Part shown: piece after piece, positions 1 to 8,227 of the stretch
Layout: the number at the start of each line of letters is the position of its first letter
Numbering within the stretch: position 1 is the stretch's first letter
Origin: Saprospiraceae bacterium
GTDB taxonomy: Bacteria; Bacteroidota; Bacteroidia; Chitinophagales; Saprospiraceae
Direction: 5' to 3'
DNA length: 42,694 nt
NCBI GenBank assembly: GCA_020631105.1
Contig: JAHDHW010000019.1
Coordinates: forward strand, 1-42,694
Notes under the pieces: model-generated
What the model was told of the DNA's origin: nothing
The model's database searches: none
What the model saw: only the letters and a program-made list of their open reading frames with translations
Program-made: the position numbers and the translations under genes

Positions 1-38
1 AATAAAAAAAGGACCTCATTCTAACGAATGAAGTCCTT
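1..38 (-). terminator. Rho-independent terminator of tRNA-Asn
   Basis: On the minus strand a 12-bp stem (9-20 pairing with 27-38, one G-U pair) closes a 6-nt loop at 21-26. It is followed by a T-rich run reading out at 10-1. It lies six bases beyond the 3' end of tRNA-Asn, so it is the natural end of that transcript. Confidence 0.85.
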
Positions 39-43
39 TACTG

Positions 44-117
44 CGCTTCCTCAAGGACTTGAACCTTGGACCCTCTGATTAACAGTCAGATGCTCTAACC
101 AGCTGAGCTAAGGAAGC
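44..117 (-). tRNA. tRNA-Asn (anticodon GTT)
   Basis: A 74-nt cloverleaf reads on the minus strand. The acceptor arms GCTTCCT (117-111) and AGGAAGC (51-45) pair fully, with discriminator G at 44. The D-arm TTAGCTCAGCTGGTTAGAGC is standard. The anticodon stem closes a loop CTGTTAA with anticodon GTT at 83-81. The T-arm contains GGTTCAAGTCC. No CCA is encoded. A terminator follows directly and a Bacteroidota-type promoter lies about 100 bases upstream. The 16 bases at its 5' end are repeated in the leader at 159-174. Confidence 0.97.
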
Positions 118-174
118 TTGTCTTCCAAGCGAAGTCCCGCATAAAAAGTTTCATCGGGGCTGAGCTAAGGAAGC
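116..174 (-). repeat. tRNA-Asn leader with a partial copy of the tRNA 5' end
   Basis: Bases 159-174 repeat exactly the first 16 bases of tRNA-Asn (102-117), that is acceptor strand plus start of the D-arm, in the same orientation and 57 bases upstream. The spacer between them can form two small hairpins: GCTTG/CAAGC at 116-130 and CCCG/CGGG around 136-158. The copy has no partner acceptor strand, so it is not a second tRNA gene. It may be the remnant of a tandem tRNA copy or of a recombination event. Confidence 0.8.
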
Positions 175-214
175 ATTTTTTAAGTTATATAGCCTTAACT
201 TTGAAAGGCGAGTG

Positions 215-245
215 CAAAGATATATTTTTTAAAAAAAAAGTGCAA
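215..245 (-). promoter_or_regulatory. Promoter of tRNA-Asn (TTG-N20-TATCTTTG)
   Basis: On the minus strand a TTG (245-243) is followed after 20 bases of A/T tract by TATCTTTG (222-215), matching the Bacteroidota -33/-7 consensus (TTTG / TAnnTTTG). Transcription would start near 208, giving a leader of about 90 nt before tRNA-Asn. The same spacing is found at the tRNA-Phe promoter in this window. Confidence 0.75.
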
Positions 246-351
246 TCTTTGCGTGAATTTTTTTTGCGAATATTGACATTTGGGATGCAAAAACACGAGC
301 AAGGCTCTTTTTTGCAGAAAAACCCACAAATCATCTAAAAATAAGTACACC

Positions 352-1266
352 ATGAGTCTAGTATCAGTTGGAACTGTTGCTTTTGATACCATCGAAACAC
401 CATTTGGAAAAGCCGAAATGGTTGTGGGTGGCGCTGCAACCTATATCAGCTTAGCTGCTTCCTATTTTACAAAAGAACAAGGTATCGTTTCTGTCGTAGG
501 AGATGATTTTCCAGCAGAGGAATTAGCCTACATGAAAAAACGTGGGATCAATCTTGATGGCCTCGAAATAAAAGAAGGAGAAAAGTCTTTTTTCTGGGCG
601 GGAAAATACCATGACAATATGAATTCTCGAGATACATTAGTTACTGATCTTAATGTATTAGCGGACTTTAAGCCAAAGGTTCCTATGCACCTGAGAAATG
701 CAAAATTTCTGATGCTCGGTAATCTTACCCCTGAAATACAGTTGAAGGTGATCAAGCAAATGAAAAAACGACCAAAGCTTATTGCGATGGACACCATGAA
801 CTTCTGGATGGATGTAGCAATGAAAGCTCTAAAGCGTACGATCAAGCAGGTAGATATCCTAATGATCAATGATGAAGAAGCTCGCCAGCTTTCAGGAGAG
901 TATTCTTTGGTAAAGGCAGCGAAAGCAATCCATAAAATGGGCCCTAAATTTTTAGTGATCAAAAAGGGAGAACATGGAGCTTTGTTATTCGCTAGTAATA
1001 AAATGTTTTATGCGCCGGCTCTTCCGCTCGCTGAGGTCTTCGACCCTACAGGTGCCGGAGATACTTTTGCTGGAGGTTTTATGGGGTATATCGCAAAAAC
1101 TGGAAGTACTAGCTTCGAAAATATGAAACGTGCCGTTATATACGGCTCTACTATGGCTTCTTTCTGTGTGGAAGAGTTTAGTATAGGGCGCCTTAAAACA
1201 CTGAAAGCTTCTGAAATTAGCCGAAGAGTAAAACAGTTTGATAAATTAGTCGCTTTTAATATCTAA
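352..1266 (+). CDS. PfkB-family carbohydrate kinase
   Basis: Predicted cytoplasmic sugar kinase of the ribokinase/PfkB fold, transferring phosphate from ATP to a sugar or nucleoside. The substrate cannot be told from sequence. The 304-residue protein has the N-terminal Gly-Gly motif (VGGAATY, about residues 25-31) and the C-terminal signature DPTGAGDTFAGG, with the catalytic Asp at about 237 in the GAGD anion-hole motif. Length fits the family. I chose the ATG at 352 because the protein then opens MSLVSVGTVAFD, as close Bacteroidota relatives do. An in-frame TTG at 280 would add 24 unrelated residues. It is transcribed away from tRNA-Asn and followed about 150 bases later by the Nfu gene, with a possible new promoter between. 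A weak -7-like GACATTTG lies at 275-282. Confidence 0.9.
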   Translation: MSLVSVGTVAFDTIETPFGKAEMVVGGAATYISLAASYFTKEQGIVSVVGDDFPAEELAYMKKRGINLDGLEIKEGEKSFFWAGKYHDNMNSRDTLVTDLNVLADFKPKVPMHLRNAKFLMLGNLTPEIQLKVIKQMKKRPKLIAMDTMNFWMDVAMKALKRTIKQVDILMINDEEARQLSGEYSLVKAAKAIHKMGPKFLVIKKGEHGALLFASNKMFYAPALPLAEVFDPTGAGDTFAGGFMGYIAKTGSTSFENMKRAVIYGSTMASFCVEEFSIGRLKTLKASEISRRVKQFDKLVAFNI

Positions 1267-1337
1267 GATTCTGAAAAGAGTCTTCCTTGACGACAAAGTT
1301 TAGGGGATTTCGAAAAACATTAGAAGCAAATTTCTGT

Positions 1338-1345
1338 TATCTTTG
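1338..1345 (+). promoter_or_regulatory. Possible -7 promoter element for the Nfu gene
   Basis: TATCTTTG matches the Bacteroidota -7 consensus TAnnTTTG and lies about 78 bases before the ATG at 1423. No good TTG/TTTG -33 partner at about 20 bases was found, so the call rests on the -7 box alone. Confidence 0.45.
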
Positions 1346-1422
1346 TGTAGAATGAATCTAAATAGCTGATTTGGATAGTAATTAAGAATCCAGGCAGCCA
1401 TGAAAGTTAAATTAGCTTAAAA

Positions 1423-2040
1423 ATGGAAAATACCACCACTACTGCAAATCCAGTAATGTTATATACGGAGCAAACTCCTAATCCGGAGTCTCTCAAGTTT
1501 GTTTCTAACCGAATGCTTTATCGAGGTACAGCAGATTTCAGGGAAGAAGAACTGGCAAAAGAATGGTCACCACTTGGTACAGCTCTTTTCGAGCTCCCTT
1601 ACGTGAAAGGGGTCTACCTTTGTAATAACTTCGTTACGGTTACTAAAGAGTTTAATTACGCATGGGAAGATATCATGCTTAAACTCAAAGATTTTATCAA
1701 AAATTATATCGAAGAAGGTAAGCCATTTATCAATGATGGTTTTGAAGAGGCTATGGCCAAAATGGAAGAAGAGCGTGGCGCGAGCTATGAGTACTCTGGA
1801 GAAGAAGTAGAAATCGTCAAAAAGATAAAAGACCTTATTCAGACTTATGTTAAACCAGCCGTAGAAATGGATGGTGGTAATATTGAGTTTAAAAACTTTG
1901 ATAAAGGCAAAGTGGTCGTCGTCTTACAAGGTAGCTGCAGTGGCTGTCCTTCTTCGACAGTAACATTGAAAGCAGGAATTGAAGGGATGCTTAAACGTAT
2001 GGTGCCTGAAGTGACTGAAGTAGTCGCTGAAATGGGCTAG
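1423..2040 (+). CDS. Nfu-type iron-sulfur cluster scaffold protein
   Basis: A 205-residue cytoplasmic Fe-S carrier of the Nfu type. Residues about 12-100 match the Nfu N-terminal domain (TPNPESLKF near the start is the hallmark). Residues about 127-203 are the NifU C-terminal domain, with the cluster-binding pair C172-S-G-C175 and the conserved MDGGNIEF segment at about 149-156. This two-domain order is that of NFU1 and bacterial Nfu carriers, which pass assembled 4Fe-4S clusters to target enzymes. The IscU-like domain of full NifU is absent. It sits alone between a sugar kinase and a terminator at 2064-2100, and no other Fe-S assembly genes are nearby, so it is probably monocistronic. Confidence 0.93.
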   Translation: MENTTTTANPVMLYTEQTPNPESLKFVSNRMLYRGTADFREEELAKEWSPLGTALFELPYVKGVYLCNNFVTVTKEFNYAWEDIMLKLKDFIKNYIEEGKPFINDGFEEAMAKMEEERGASYEYSGEEVEIVKKIKDLIQTYVKPAVEMDGGNIEFKNFDKGKVVVVLQGSCSGCPSSTVTLKAGIEGMLKRMVPEVTEVVAEMG

Positions 2041-2063
2041 TTGGAGTAACAATCCTAATATAT

Positions 2064-2100
2064 AACGCCGCAATTGTTTTATAGCAATTGCGGCGTTTCT
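2064..2100 (+). terminator. Rho-independent terminator between convergent nfu and pepD
   Basis: A perfect 13-bp stem (2064-2076 with 2085-2097) closes an 8-nt loop. It is followed on the plus strand by a T-rich stretch. The genes on either side converge here, so it may serve both, but the T-run favours the plus strand. Confidence 0.88.
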
Positions 2101-2124
2101 ATTTTATTGAAGGTGTATAATGGA

Positions 2125-3582
2125 TTATGCTTTTGGAATAGCTTTCAAAACCTCCAACAAGTATTTCCAGAATTTTTGAACAGAACTAATCTGTACTTTT
2201 TCGTCTGGAGAATGCGCACCTCGAATATTGGGACCAAAAGAAATCATTTCCATCTCTGGATAGAACTGCCCAAGAATCCCACATTCCAGGCCGGCATGAC
2301 AAGCATTGACATCCGGATCTTCTTTAAACAGTTTTTTATAGATCGGCTCCATGACACCTACGATTTTCGAGTGAGGATTAGGTGTCCAGCCAGGATAATC
2401 TCCGCTTGTTTTAATCTTTGCTCCGATTAATTCGAAGGTACTCTGTATCGCTTGGGCAAGGTCTTCCTTTTCTGTGTTAACAGAACTTCTGGTAAGACAG
2501 TAGATGGTGAATTTGCCTTCAGAGACGAAGACCCTAGCTAAATTATTTGAAGTTTGAACTAAGTCAGGGATTTCAGGGCTCATTCGATAGATTCCATTGG
2601 GGCAAGCGTAGATTGCTCGAAGTAGTTGCTTTTGAAAGTCCTTTGCCATTACCATTTTTGGACGGTCAATAGCTTTAAGTTTGATACTTAGGTTACTATC
2701 TGTTGACTGATGCTCTGAAGTGAGAATGTTTACCTGGTTTTTAAAATGTTTACGGAAAGCACGAAGCTGTTTTTCAGGTAATGCGATAATTGCTTCGGAC
2801 TCTCTTGGAATTGCATTGCGCAAGCCTCCGCCATCAATCTTACTGACACGGACACCAAAGGCCTTATTAGTACCGAAAAGAATACGGTTCATGATCTTGT
2901 TGGCATTCCCAAGTCCTTTGTGGATGTCCATACCCGAGTGGCCTCCGTTCAGCCCTTTTACATTGATACGATATCCTTTTAATGAAGCTGGGCAACGCGT
3001 CTCCGAATATTTTCCAAAGGCACTAACATCTATTCCTCCAGCACATCCAATAGTGAGTTCGGTGTCTTCTTCTGTATCCAAGTTGAGCATTATTTTACCT
3101 TTCAGAATGCCTGGCTGTAATCCCATAGCACCGGTCATGCCGGTCTCTTCATCAATGGTAAATAAGGCTTCAATTGCCGGGTGTTTAATTTTTTTAGACT
3201 CGAGGACAGCCATGATGGTTGCCACACCAATTCCATTGTCTGCTCCTAGGGTAGTGCCTTTGGCTTTAACCCAGTCTTCGTCGATAAACATTTCGATCCC
3301 TTGCGTATCAAAATCAAACTTAGTACCTGCATTTTTTTGATGAACCATATCCAGGTGGCTTTGCATAACAATCGGTAATCGATTCTCCATACCTTTGGTT
3401 GCAGGCTTTCTGATAATGACGTTTCCGGTGGCGTCTACTAGGGTTTCGAGGCCTAATGACTCCCCAAATGATTTAGCAAATTCAATGACCCGCTCTTCTT
3501 TTTTAGAAGGTCGGGGCACTGCATTAAGTGCTGCAAAATTTTTCCATAGAGCGCGGGGCTCCAAGCTATTAATAACTGACAT
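2125..3582 (-). CDS. pepD: Cytosol non-specific dipeptidase (aminoacyl-histidine dipeptidase), M20 family
   Basis: A 485-residue zinc dipeptidase that cleaves a broad range of dipeptides (PepD type) in the cytoplasm; there is no signal peptide. The M20 metal-site motifs are in order: QSHLDMV with H76 and D78, GADNGIG with D115 bridging the metals, and DEETG with the catalytic/ligand pair E145-E146. HAGLECG lies near the C-terminus, as in PepD. Length equals the usual PepD length. It starts 23 bases after the stop of the upstream DUF2891 gene on the same strand, so the two are probably cotranscribed. The other end faces the terminator at 2064-2100. Confidence 0.95.
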   Translation of the reverse strand: MSVINSLEPRALWKNFAALNAVPRPSKKEERVIEFAKSFGESLGLETLVDATGNVIIRKPATKGMENRLPIVMQSHLDMVHQKNAGTKFDFDTQGIEMFIDEDWVKAKGTTLGADNGIGVATIMAVLESKKIKHPAIEALFTIDEETGMTGAMGLQPGILKGKIMLNLDTEEDTELTIGCAGGIDVSAFGKYSETRCPASLKGYRINVKGLNGGHSGMDIHKGLGNANKIMNRILFGTNKAFGVRVSKIDGGGLRNAIPRESEAIIALPEKQLRAFRKHFKNQVNILTSEHQSTDSNLSIKLKAIDRPKMVMAKDFQKQLLRAIYACPNGIYRMSPEIPDLVQTSNNLARVFVSEGKFTIYCLTRSSVNTEKEDLAQAIQSTFELIGAKIKTSGDYPGWTPNPHSKIVGVMEPIYKKLFKEDPDVNACHAGLECGILGQFYPEMEMISFGPNIRGAHSPDEKVQISSVQKFWKYLLEVLKAIPKA

Positions 3583-3605
3583 AATATTTATTTTGATCTA
3601 ATTTT

Positions 3606-4700
3606 TTATTTCGCTTCTAAAGCATATACCGCAAAACTTGCGAGCCAGTGCGTTCCTTCATAATGCTCACTGGCAATATAAGGTACCGTGGCATTTAAAT
3701 GATCAGCGGCGGATTGTAAAAGTTGTTGCTTGAGTTTTTTGTTTTCGATGTATGGCAGCAGTCCATAAAGACACCAGGCTCTACTTAAGTTTACGCCATC
3801 AAGATGAACAAGCTTAGGGTCAGAACGATCACTCACCAGAGCAGGTTGCAAAAGTGCATTCATTTTGTCGGGCGGTAAAAATTGATTGAGCCAGGCTTGA
3901 AATTTTCCTTTTGGCAAGACTCTTCTCATTAAGTTTGCTTCCTCCAGACAAGCAGACAGAAAATCTTCGCCGCTAGGTTCCCAAGCTGCGGGGCAATCCT
4001 GATCCTCCAGGAAATAATCCAAAGCCCTTGAAGTGATTAATGATTCTAGCTCTTTGTGGCCCGCTTTACGAGCATAGTCCAAAGCGAAAGATAATCCAAA
4101 TGCAGTATTAGGATGCACTCCTGTTCTAACAGGATAGTGCTGGATAGGTAGAAAGTTAAGATAGCGCTGGATGAATGCATCCGTTAAAGGTTGTAAGTTC
4201 CTTTTCCAAACCTTAGCATCCGGGTCATCCCAGTCATATAGTTCATCTGATAACTTCATGAGCCAGGACCATCCGTACATCCTTTCCCAGGATTTACTTG
4301 CCCCCTCTAAATAATTAACTTCCCCTATGATATTTTCTTTACTCAGGTTCTGAAGTAGTACCATTCTGATTTGTTTTGCTTCGGGCAAGCTTGGAAACTG
4401 TTTCAACAGTCTTACTAACATCCAGTGCCCGTGTACCGAAGAATGCCAATCAAAACATCCATAAAAAGCCGGATGTAAATCAACAGGAGACTGTAAGTCA
4501 CTAGAGTCTTTTAGAACCTGATTTAATTTGTTAGGATATTCCTTTTGGATGCAGTTTAGGGCAAGCTGTGCAAAATGAGAAGCCCCTTTTTTTGTTAATT
4601 GTAATTGCCCTTTTTCATTAGTGCTGAGATACGGATTGTCAGTCGATTGAGCCATTACTGAAAAAGGTAATACCAGGATAAGGAAAAGTATGTATTTCAT
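3606..4700 (-). CDS. DUF2891 family protein, exported
   Basis: A 364-residue protein beginning with a clear Sec signal peptide (hydrophobic core 3-14, cleavage after VMAQ at about 18). The family hallmark HPAFYGCFDWHSSVHGHW occupies residues 76-93. The rest looks like an all-alpha toroid rich in Trp and His. DUF2891 has no established enzymatic role; an alpha/alpha-barrel fold resembling glycoside-processing enzymes is only an inference from the His/Trp/Asp-rich core. It precedes pepD by 23 bases, suggesting a shared transcript, although pepD is cytoplasmic and this protein is exported. Confidence 0.9.
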   Translation of the reverse strand: MKYILFLILVLPFSVMAQSTDNPYLSTNEKGQLQLTKKGASHFAQLALNCIQKEYPNKLNQVLKDSSDLQSPVDLHPAFYGCFDWHSSVHGHWMLVRLLKQFPSLPEAKQIRMVLLQNLSKENIIGEVNYLEGASKSWERMYGWSWLMKLSDELYDWDDPDAKVWKRNLQPLTDAFIQRYLNFLPIQHYPVRTGVHPNTAFGLSFALDYARKAGHKELESLITSRALDYFLEDQDCPAAWEPSGEDFLSACLEEANLMRRVLPKGKFQAWLNQFLPPDKMNALLQPALVSDRSDPKLVHLDGVNLSRAWCLYGLLPYIENKKLKQQLLQSAADHLNATVPYIASEHYEGTHWLASFAVYALEAK

Positions 4701-4988
4701 GAAGCTTGTTGAATAATTCGCTTAAAATTACGCTTTTTGTGCGAATTAACCAGATGATGGAAAGATACTCTCGCGGGATCAAGATTGAATAAAAACAGAT
4801 TATTTTGTGTTTTTATTTTTTATCGAATATTACTTAAGGATGAGCGATTATTGCTTCTATTCCAACGGAAATTTATTCTTGCTGTTTTCTTGCCTAAAGA
4901 TTCCCTGTAACTTATTAAGATGGTAGATAAATGTATATATTACTGTCTTTAACCATCTTTTATAAGAAGTAAACATCGCTTCAATTTC
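4701..4988. other. Divergent intergenic region with two inverted repeats
   Basis: This 288-base AT-rich spacer separates the minus-strand DUF2891 gene from the plus-strand sensor kinase. It holds a 7-bp inverted pair AATTCGC/GCGAATT (4715-4721, 4741-4747) close to the DUF2891 start. A longer imperfect inverted repeat lies at 4911-4966, with core AAGATGGT (4917-4924) and ACCATCTT (4952-4959), just before the kinase start. No full TTG/TAnnTTTG promoter pair was recognised. Confidence 0.5.
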
Positions 4989-7175
4989 ATGAGAGTTTTC
5001 AATGCATTTTTTTTATGCTTCTTTTTGTCTTTTTCAGTATTTCTGTCAGGGCAGGAATCAGCTTTGGATAGTCTACAAAACGAACTACAAAATCATGTAG
5101 AAGAAGATAGTATTCGGGTAGATTTTCTAAATGATATTGCTGACCTATACTTTAGAATTGATTTAGACTCGACCAGGGCGTATCTAGCCGAAGCAGAAAA
5201 AATGAGTACAACCTTAGGATATAAAAAAGGTAAAGGAGATGTATTTCGTTTATTAGCCAGACTAGAAAACATTCAATCAAATTACATAAAGAGTTTAGAT
5301 TACCTAGAGCAATCATTAGTGAATTACAAACTCATAGATGACAAAGAAGGAGCAGCTAGAGTTTATATCGGTATGGGGATCAATCAATATGACCTTTCGA
5401 AATATGAAGAGGCTATGCTTGCTTATCAACAAGCCGAAGGAATTTACCAATCATTAGGAAACAAAAGAGGAATAGCTACTTGTCAACTTAATATAGCATT
5501 GGTATATGATGAACTCGGAGATTACGATAAATCGATTCCCCGTTATAATCAGGCATTGGAGTTAAGTAATGAGATTGGAGATGAAGAAGGTGCTGCTTAT
5601 GTAAACACGAATTTAGGAGCGATTTATCAAACACAAGGAAATTATCCTTTAGCTCTGGTACACTTTTACAAGGCATTAAACTTCAGAGAAAAAATAGCTG
5701 ATTACATAGGTTTGATGTATACACTCCATAGCTTGGGAGAGGTCAATTTTGAGATGCAGAAGTACGATAAAGCATTAGCATTTTTTGAAAAATCATTAGG
5801 GTATGCGCTACAAACGGGGAGTAAAAGTAATATTGTTTTAAACAATAGTAATATTGGAGATATCTACTTAACTAAGAGTGACTATGGAAAAGCGCTAAAA
5901 TATTATACCTCTTCACTAAAGATCAGTGAAGAAATAAATAATTTAAAACAGATTGCTACGGTCCAAAATAAGATTGGAAATGTTCAATTATTATTAAAAA
6001 AACCTCAATTAGCCCGCACATATTTCACTAAAGCAATGGAGGGAAGCCAACAAACCAACAATCAGCTGATTTTGGCGGATAGTTATATGGGCATTGCTGA
6101 AACTCATATCTACAATAAACAGTACCAAAAAGCAATTTCATACATTGAGCAAAGTAAGCAAATTGCAGATGATTTAGAACTACTACCCGTTCAGCAAAAG
6201 GCTGCTGGATTTTTGTATACTATTTATCAATCTTCGGGTGATTTTAAGAAGGCACTTGAAAATCACGAGAAGTATAAACAGCTAAGTGATAGTATTTTTA
6301 ACAAGGAGACTATTGAAAAGATCACGGCCCTGGAATACGAGTATAAGTATGAAGAAGAGCTTTCAAAAGCCGCTGATCGAGAGCTTAAGCTTGCAAAAGC
6401 AGTACATACTACTGAACAAAATCTGGAAAAATCGCAACGAAACCTCTTTATTGGAATTATTGCTTTTTTGCTGAGCACTCTTGTTTTTGCAGGGGGTATC
6501 TTTTATCTGAAATTGCGCCATGTTAAAGCAAAAACCCAAAATGCTATTATGGAGCAAAAGTTATTACGTTCACAAATGACCCCGCATTTTGTGTTCAACT
6601 CTCTCTCGGTATTACAAGGTATGATTTTAAACAAAGAAGATACGAAGTCCAATCTATATCTTTCTAAGTTTTCGAAATTACTCCGTATTACCTTAGAAAA
6701 CTCCAGAGATAAATTAGTGCCACTTTCTCAAGAATTAAAAGCTATTGAAAATTATTTAGAGCTGCAAAATTTGGAAGAAGAAGGGGCTTTTAAGTATATC
6801 ATTTCTATAGGTGAGAAAATGGAGGTCTCTACATTTGAAGTGCCACCAATGCTCATTCAGCCTTTTGTTGAAAATGCAATAGAGCATGCTTTTAAAGATC
6901 AACAAGGGGAAAAGAAAATTGATGTACAACTAAATTACGTCAATGGAGCGTTGACTTGTGTTATTTTAGATAATGGTATTGGGATTGATGCGCAAAAAGT
7001 AATTGATACCCGGGATAAAAAATCATTGGCTACGACCATCACTTCAGAGCGCCTAAAAATTTTATCAGAAGATTTGAAAATGAAAAGTTCAGTAAGAATT
7101 GAAGATCGAAAGAAGTATGATGAAAAAGGAACAATCGTTACCTTGGTGATGCCTTACAAATTACTTGAAATATAA
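4989..7175 (+). CDS. TPR-repeat sensor histidine kinase, LytS/YpdA (HisKA_7TM-less) type
   Basis: A 728-residue membrane sensor kinase. A signal peptide (about 1-21) leads into a periplasmic domain of roughly nine tandem tetratricopeptide repeats (about 30-440). A short coiled coil (about 440-480) and one transmembrane helix (about 486-506) follow. The cytoplasmic part has the His_kinase H-box with H533 in the sequence QMTPHFVFNSL, an N-box PFVENAIEHAF with N629, and a G-box DNGIGID (about 658-664). This is the usual Bacteroidota TPR-LytS layout. The stop codon TAA shares its last A with the ATG of the LytTR regulator (TAATG), so the pair is translationally coupled. The ligand of the TPR domain is unknown. 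Confidence 0.93.
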   Translation: MRVFNAFFLCFFLSFSVFLSGQESALDSLQNELQNHVEEDSIRVDFLNDIADLYFRIDLDSTRAYLAEAEKMSTTLGYKKGKGDVFRLLARLENIQSNYIKSLDYLEQSLVNYKLIDDKEGAARVYIGMGINQYDLSKYEEAMLAYQQAEGIYQSLGNKRGIATCQLNIALVYDELGDYDKSIPRYNQALELSNEIGDEEGAAYVNTNLGAIYQTQGNYPLALVHFYKALNFREKIADYIGLMYTLHSLGEVNFEMQKYDKALAFFEKSLGYALQTGSKSNIVLNNSNIGDIYLTKSDYGKALKYYTSSLKISEEINNLKQIATVQNKIGNVQLLLKKPQLARTYFTKAMEGSQQTNNQLILADSYMGIAETHIYNKQYQKAISYIEQSKQIADDLELLPVQQKAAGFLYTIYQSSGDFKKALENHEKYKQLSDSIFNKETIEKITALEYEYKYEEELSKAADRELKLAKAVHTTEQNLEKSQRNLFIGIIAFLLSTLVFAGGIFYLKLRHVKAKTQNAIMEQKLLRSQMTPHFVFNSLSVLQGMILNKEDTKSNLYLSKFSKLLRITLENSRDKLVPLSQELKAIENYLELQNLEEEGAFKYIISIGEKMEVSTFEVPPMLIQPFVENAIEHAFKDQQGEKKIDVQLNYVNGALTCVILDNGIGIDAQKVIDTRDKKSLATTITSERLKILSEDLKMKSSVRIEDRKKYDEKGTIVTLVMPYKLLEI

Positions 7176-7906
7176 TGAAGACATTAATTGTAGAAGATAA
7201 AGCTTATATCAGAAAAGCACTGCTAAATTTGTTAGATCTGATTGAGTCTGAAGTGCAGGTGGTAGGGGAGTGTGCTTCCGTAAAAGATGCGGTTGTTGTA
7301 GCGCATTCTTGTAAGCCTGAATTAATTTTTTTGGATATAAATCTTTCCGATGGCTCTGCTTTTGATTTTTTGGAACGAACGAACGATTTGAATTTTAAAG
7401 TGATTTTTATAACAGCCTATGAAGAGTTTGCGCTGAAAGCTTTGAAAATTGGAGCAGTAGATTATCTTTTAAAACCTGTAGATGTAGATGAGCTTCAAAT
7501 GGCCTTAAAAAAAGTTGAAAAACTATCAATCAATACTCAACAGCAACAAATACAAAAAGTAAAATCCGTCTGGAATAATGAAAATTCAAAATTGATCTTA
7601 TCTCTCCATGATAGTTTTCAGGTGATTGAATTGAATGAATTAATGTACTGCGAATCAGATAAAGGTTATACTTCTTTTTATTGTAGTGGGGGTGAAAAAT
7701 ATATCGCCTCAAAAACATTAAAAGAATTCGAAGGGCAGCTCTCCGAAGCTGACTTTACTCGTCCTCATCAATCTTTTATGGTTAATCTGAAGTTTATTGA
7801 TAAATACGATAAGTCTGGTGTTATTTATTTGAAAAATGGAACCCGGATTCCAGTGTCTTCCAGAAAGAAGGATGCTTTTCTATCTGCTTTTTTGAATATT
7901 TCCTAA
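7175..7906 (+). CDS. LytTR-family response regulator
   Basis: A 243-residue DNA-binding response regulator. The receiver domain (about 1-118) carries the acidic pocket E7-D8, phosphoacceptor D54 in IFLDINLSDG, switch residue T80 and K100 in YLLKP. A LytTR DNA-binding domain (about 135-240) follows, with the typical GEKYIASKTLKEFE and RPHQSFMVNLKFI segments. It overlaps the stop of the sensor kinase by one base, so the two form a coupled two-component system. Its targets cannot be read directly; the exported T9SS protein 320 bases downstream is a candidate by position only. Confidence 0.95.
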   Translation: MKTLIVEDKAYIRKALLNLLDLIESEVQVVGECASVKDAVVVAHSCKPELIFLDINLSDGSAFDFLERTNDLNFKVIFITAYEEFALKALKIGAVDYLLKPVDVDELQMALKKVEKLSINTQQQQIQKVKSVWNNENSKLILSLHDSFQVIELNELMYCESDKGYTSFYCSGGEKYIASKTLKEFEGQLSEADFTRPHQSFMVNLKFIDKYDKSGVIYLKNGTRIPVSSRKKDAFLSAFLNIS

Positions 7907-8227
7907 ATGCTATATTTTTTACGCTTGACGAAATAGCCTCAAAGATTTTAGTTCTTCGCTAGAGGGCTTGCTTGGATAAGCACTTCGATTCTTTGTTACC
8001 TCAAAGTAAAAGCTGCTAAAGTTTTATTGCGCTTACCAATCCAAAATCATCGCATATCTCTTTAAGTATATCGGAAATGTATTCCCTGTCTTTTTCTCGA
8101 TAATTTCTATGAGTTTTAATTTTCGAATGCTTGTTTATCGAAAGGTAAAGTACAATGTAAATTCAGTTTGAACCCAAAGCTGATTTGAAAATAATTCGTT
8201 TAGCCCCTCTTTCAAAAATTTAATTCA
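7907..8227. other. Intergenic region, nothing recognisable
   Basis: An AT-rich spacer of 321 bases between the LytTR regulator and a T9SS cargo gene. I see no ORF, no strong hairpin with T-tract and no clear TAnnTTTG box. It probably contains the promoter of the gene at 8228. Confidence 0.4.

Noticed and set aside
159-174. A second tRNA gene upstream of tRNA-Asn
   Set aside because: Only the first 16 bases are repeated; no anticodon arm, T-arm or acceptor partner follows.
280-351. Longer N-terminus for the PfkB kinase starting at TTG 280
   Set aside because: The extra 24 residues do not resemble the family; the ATG at 352 gives the conserved start.
2074-2430. Plus-strand reading frame over the end of pepD
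   Set aside because: It is antisense to a clear pepD and has no recognisable domain.
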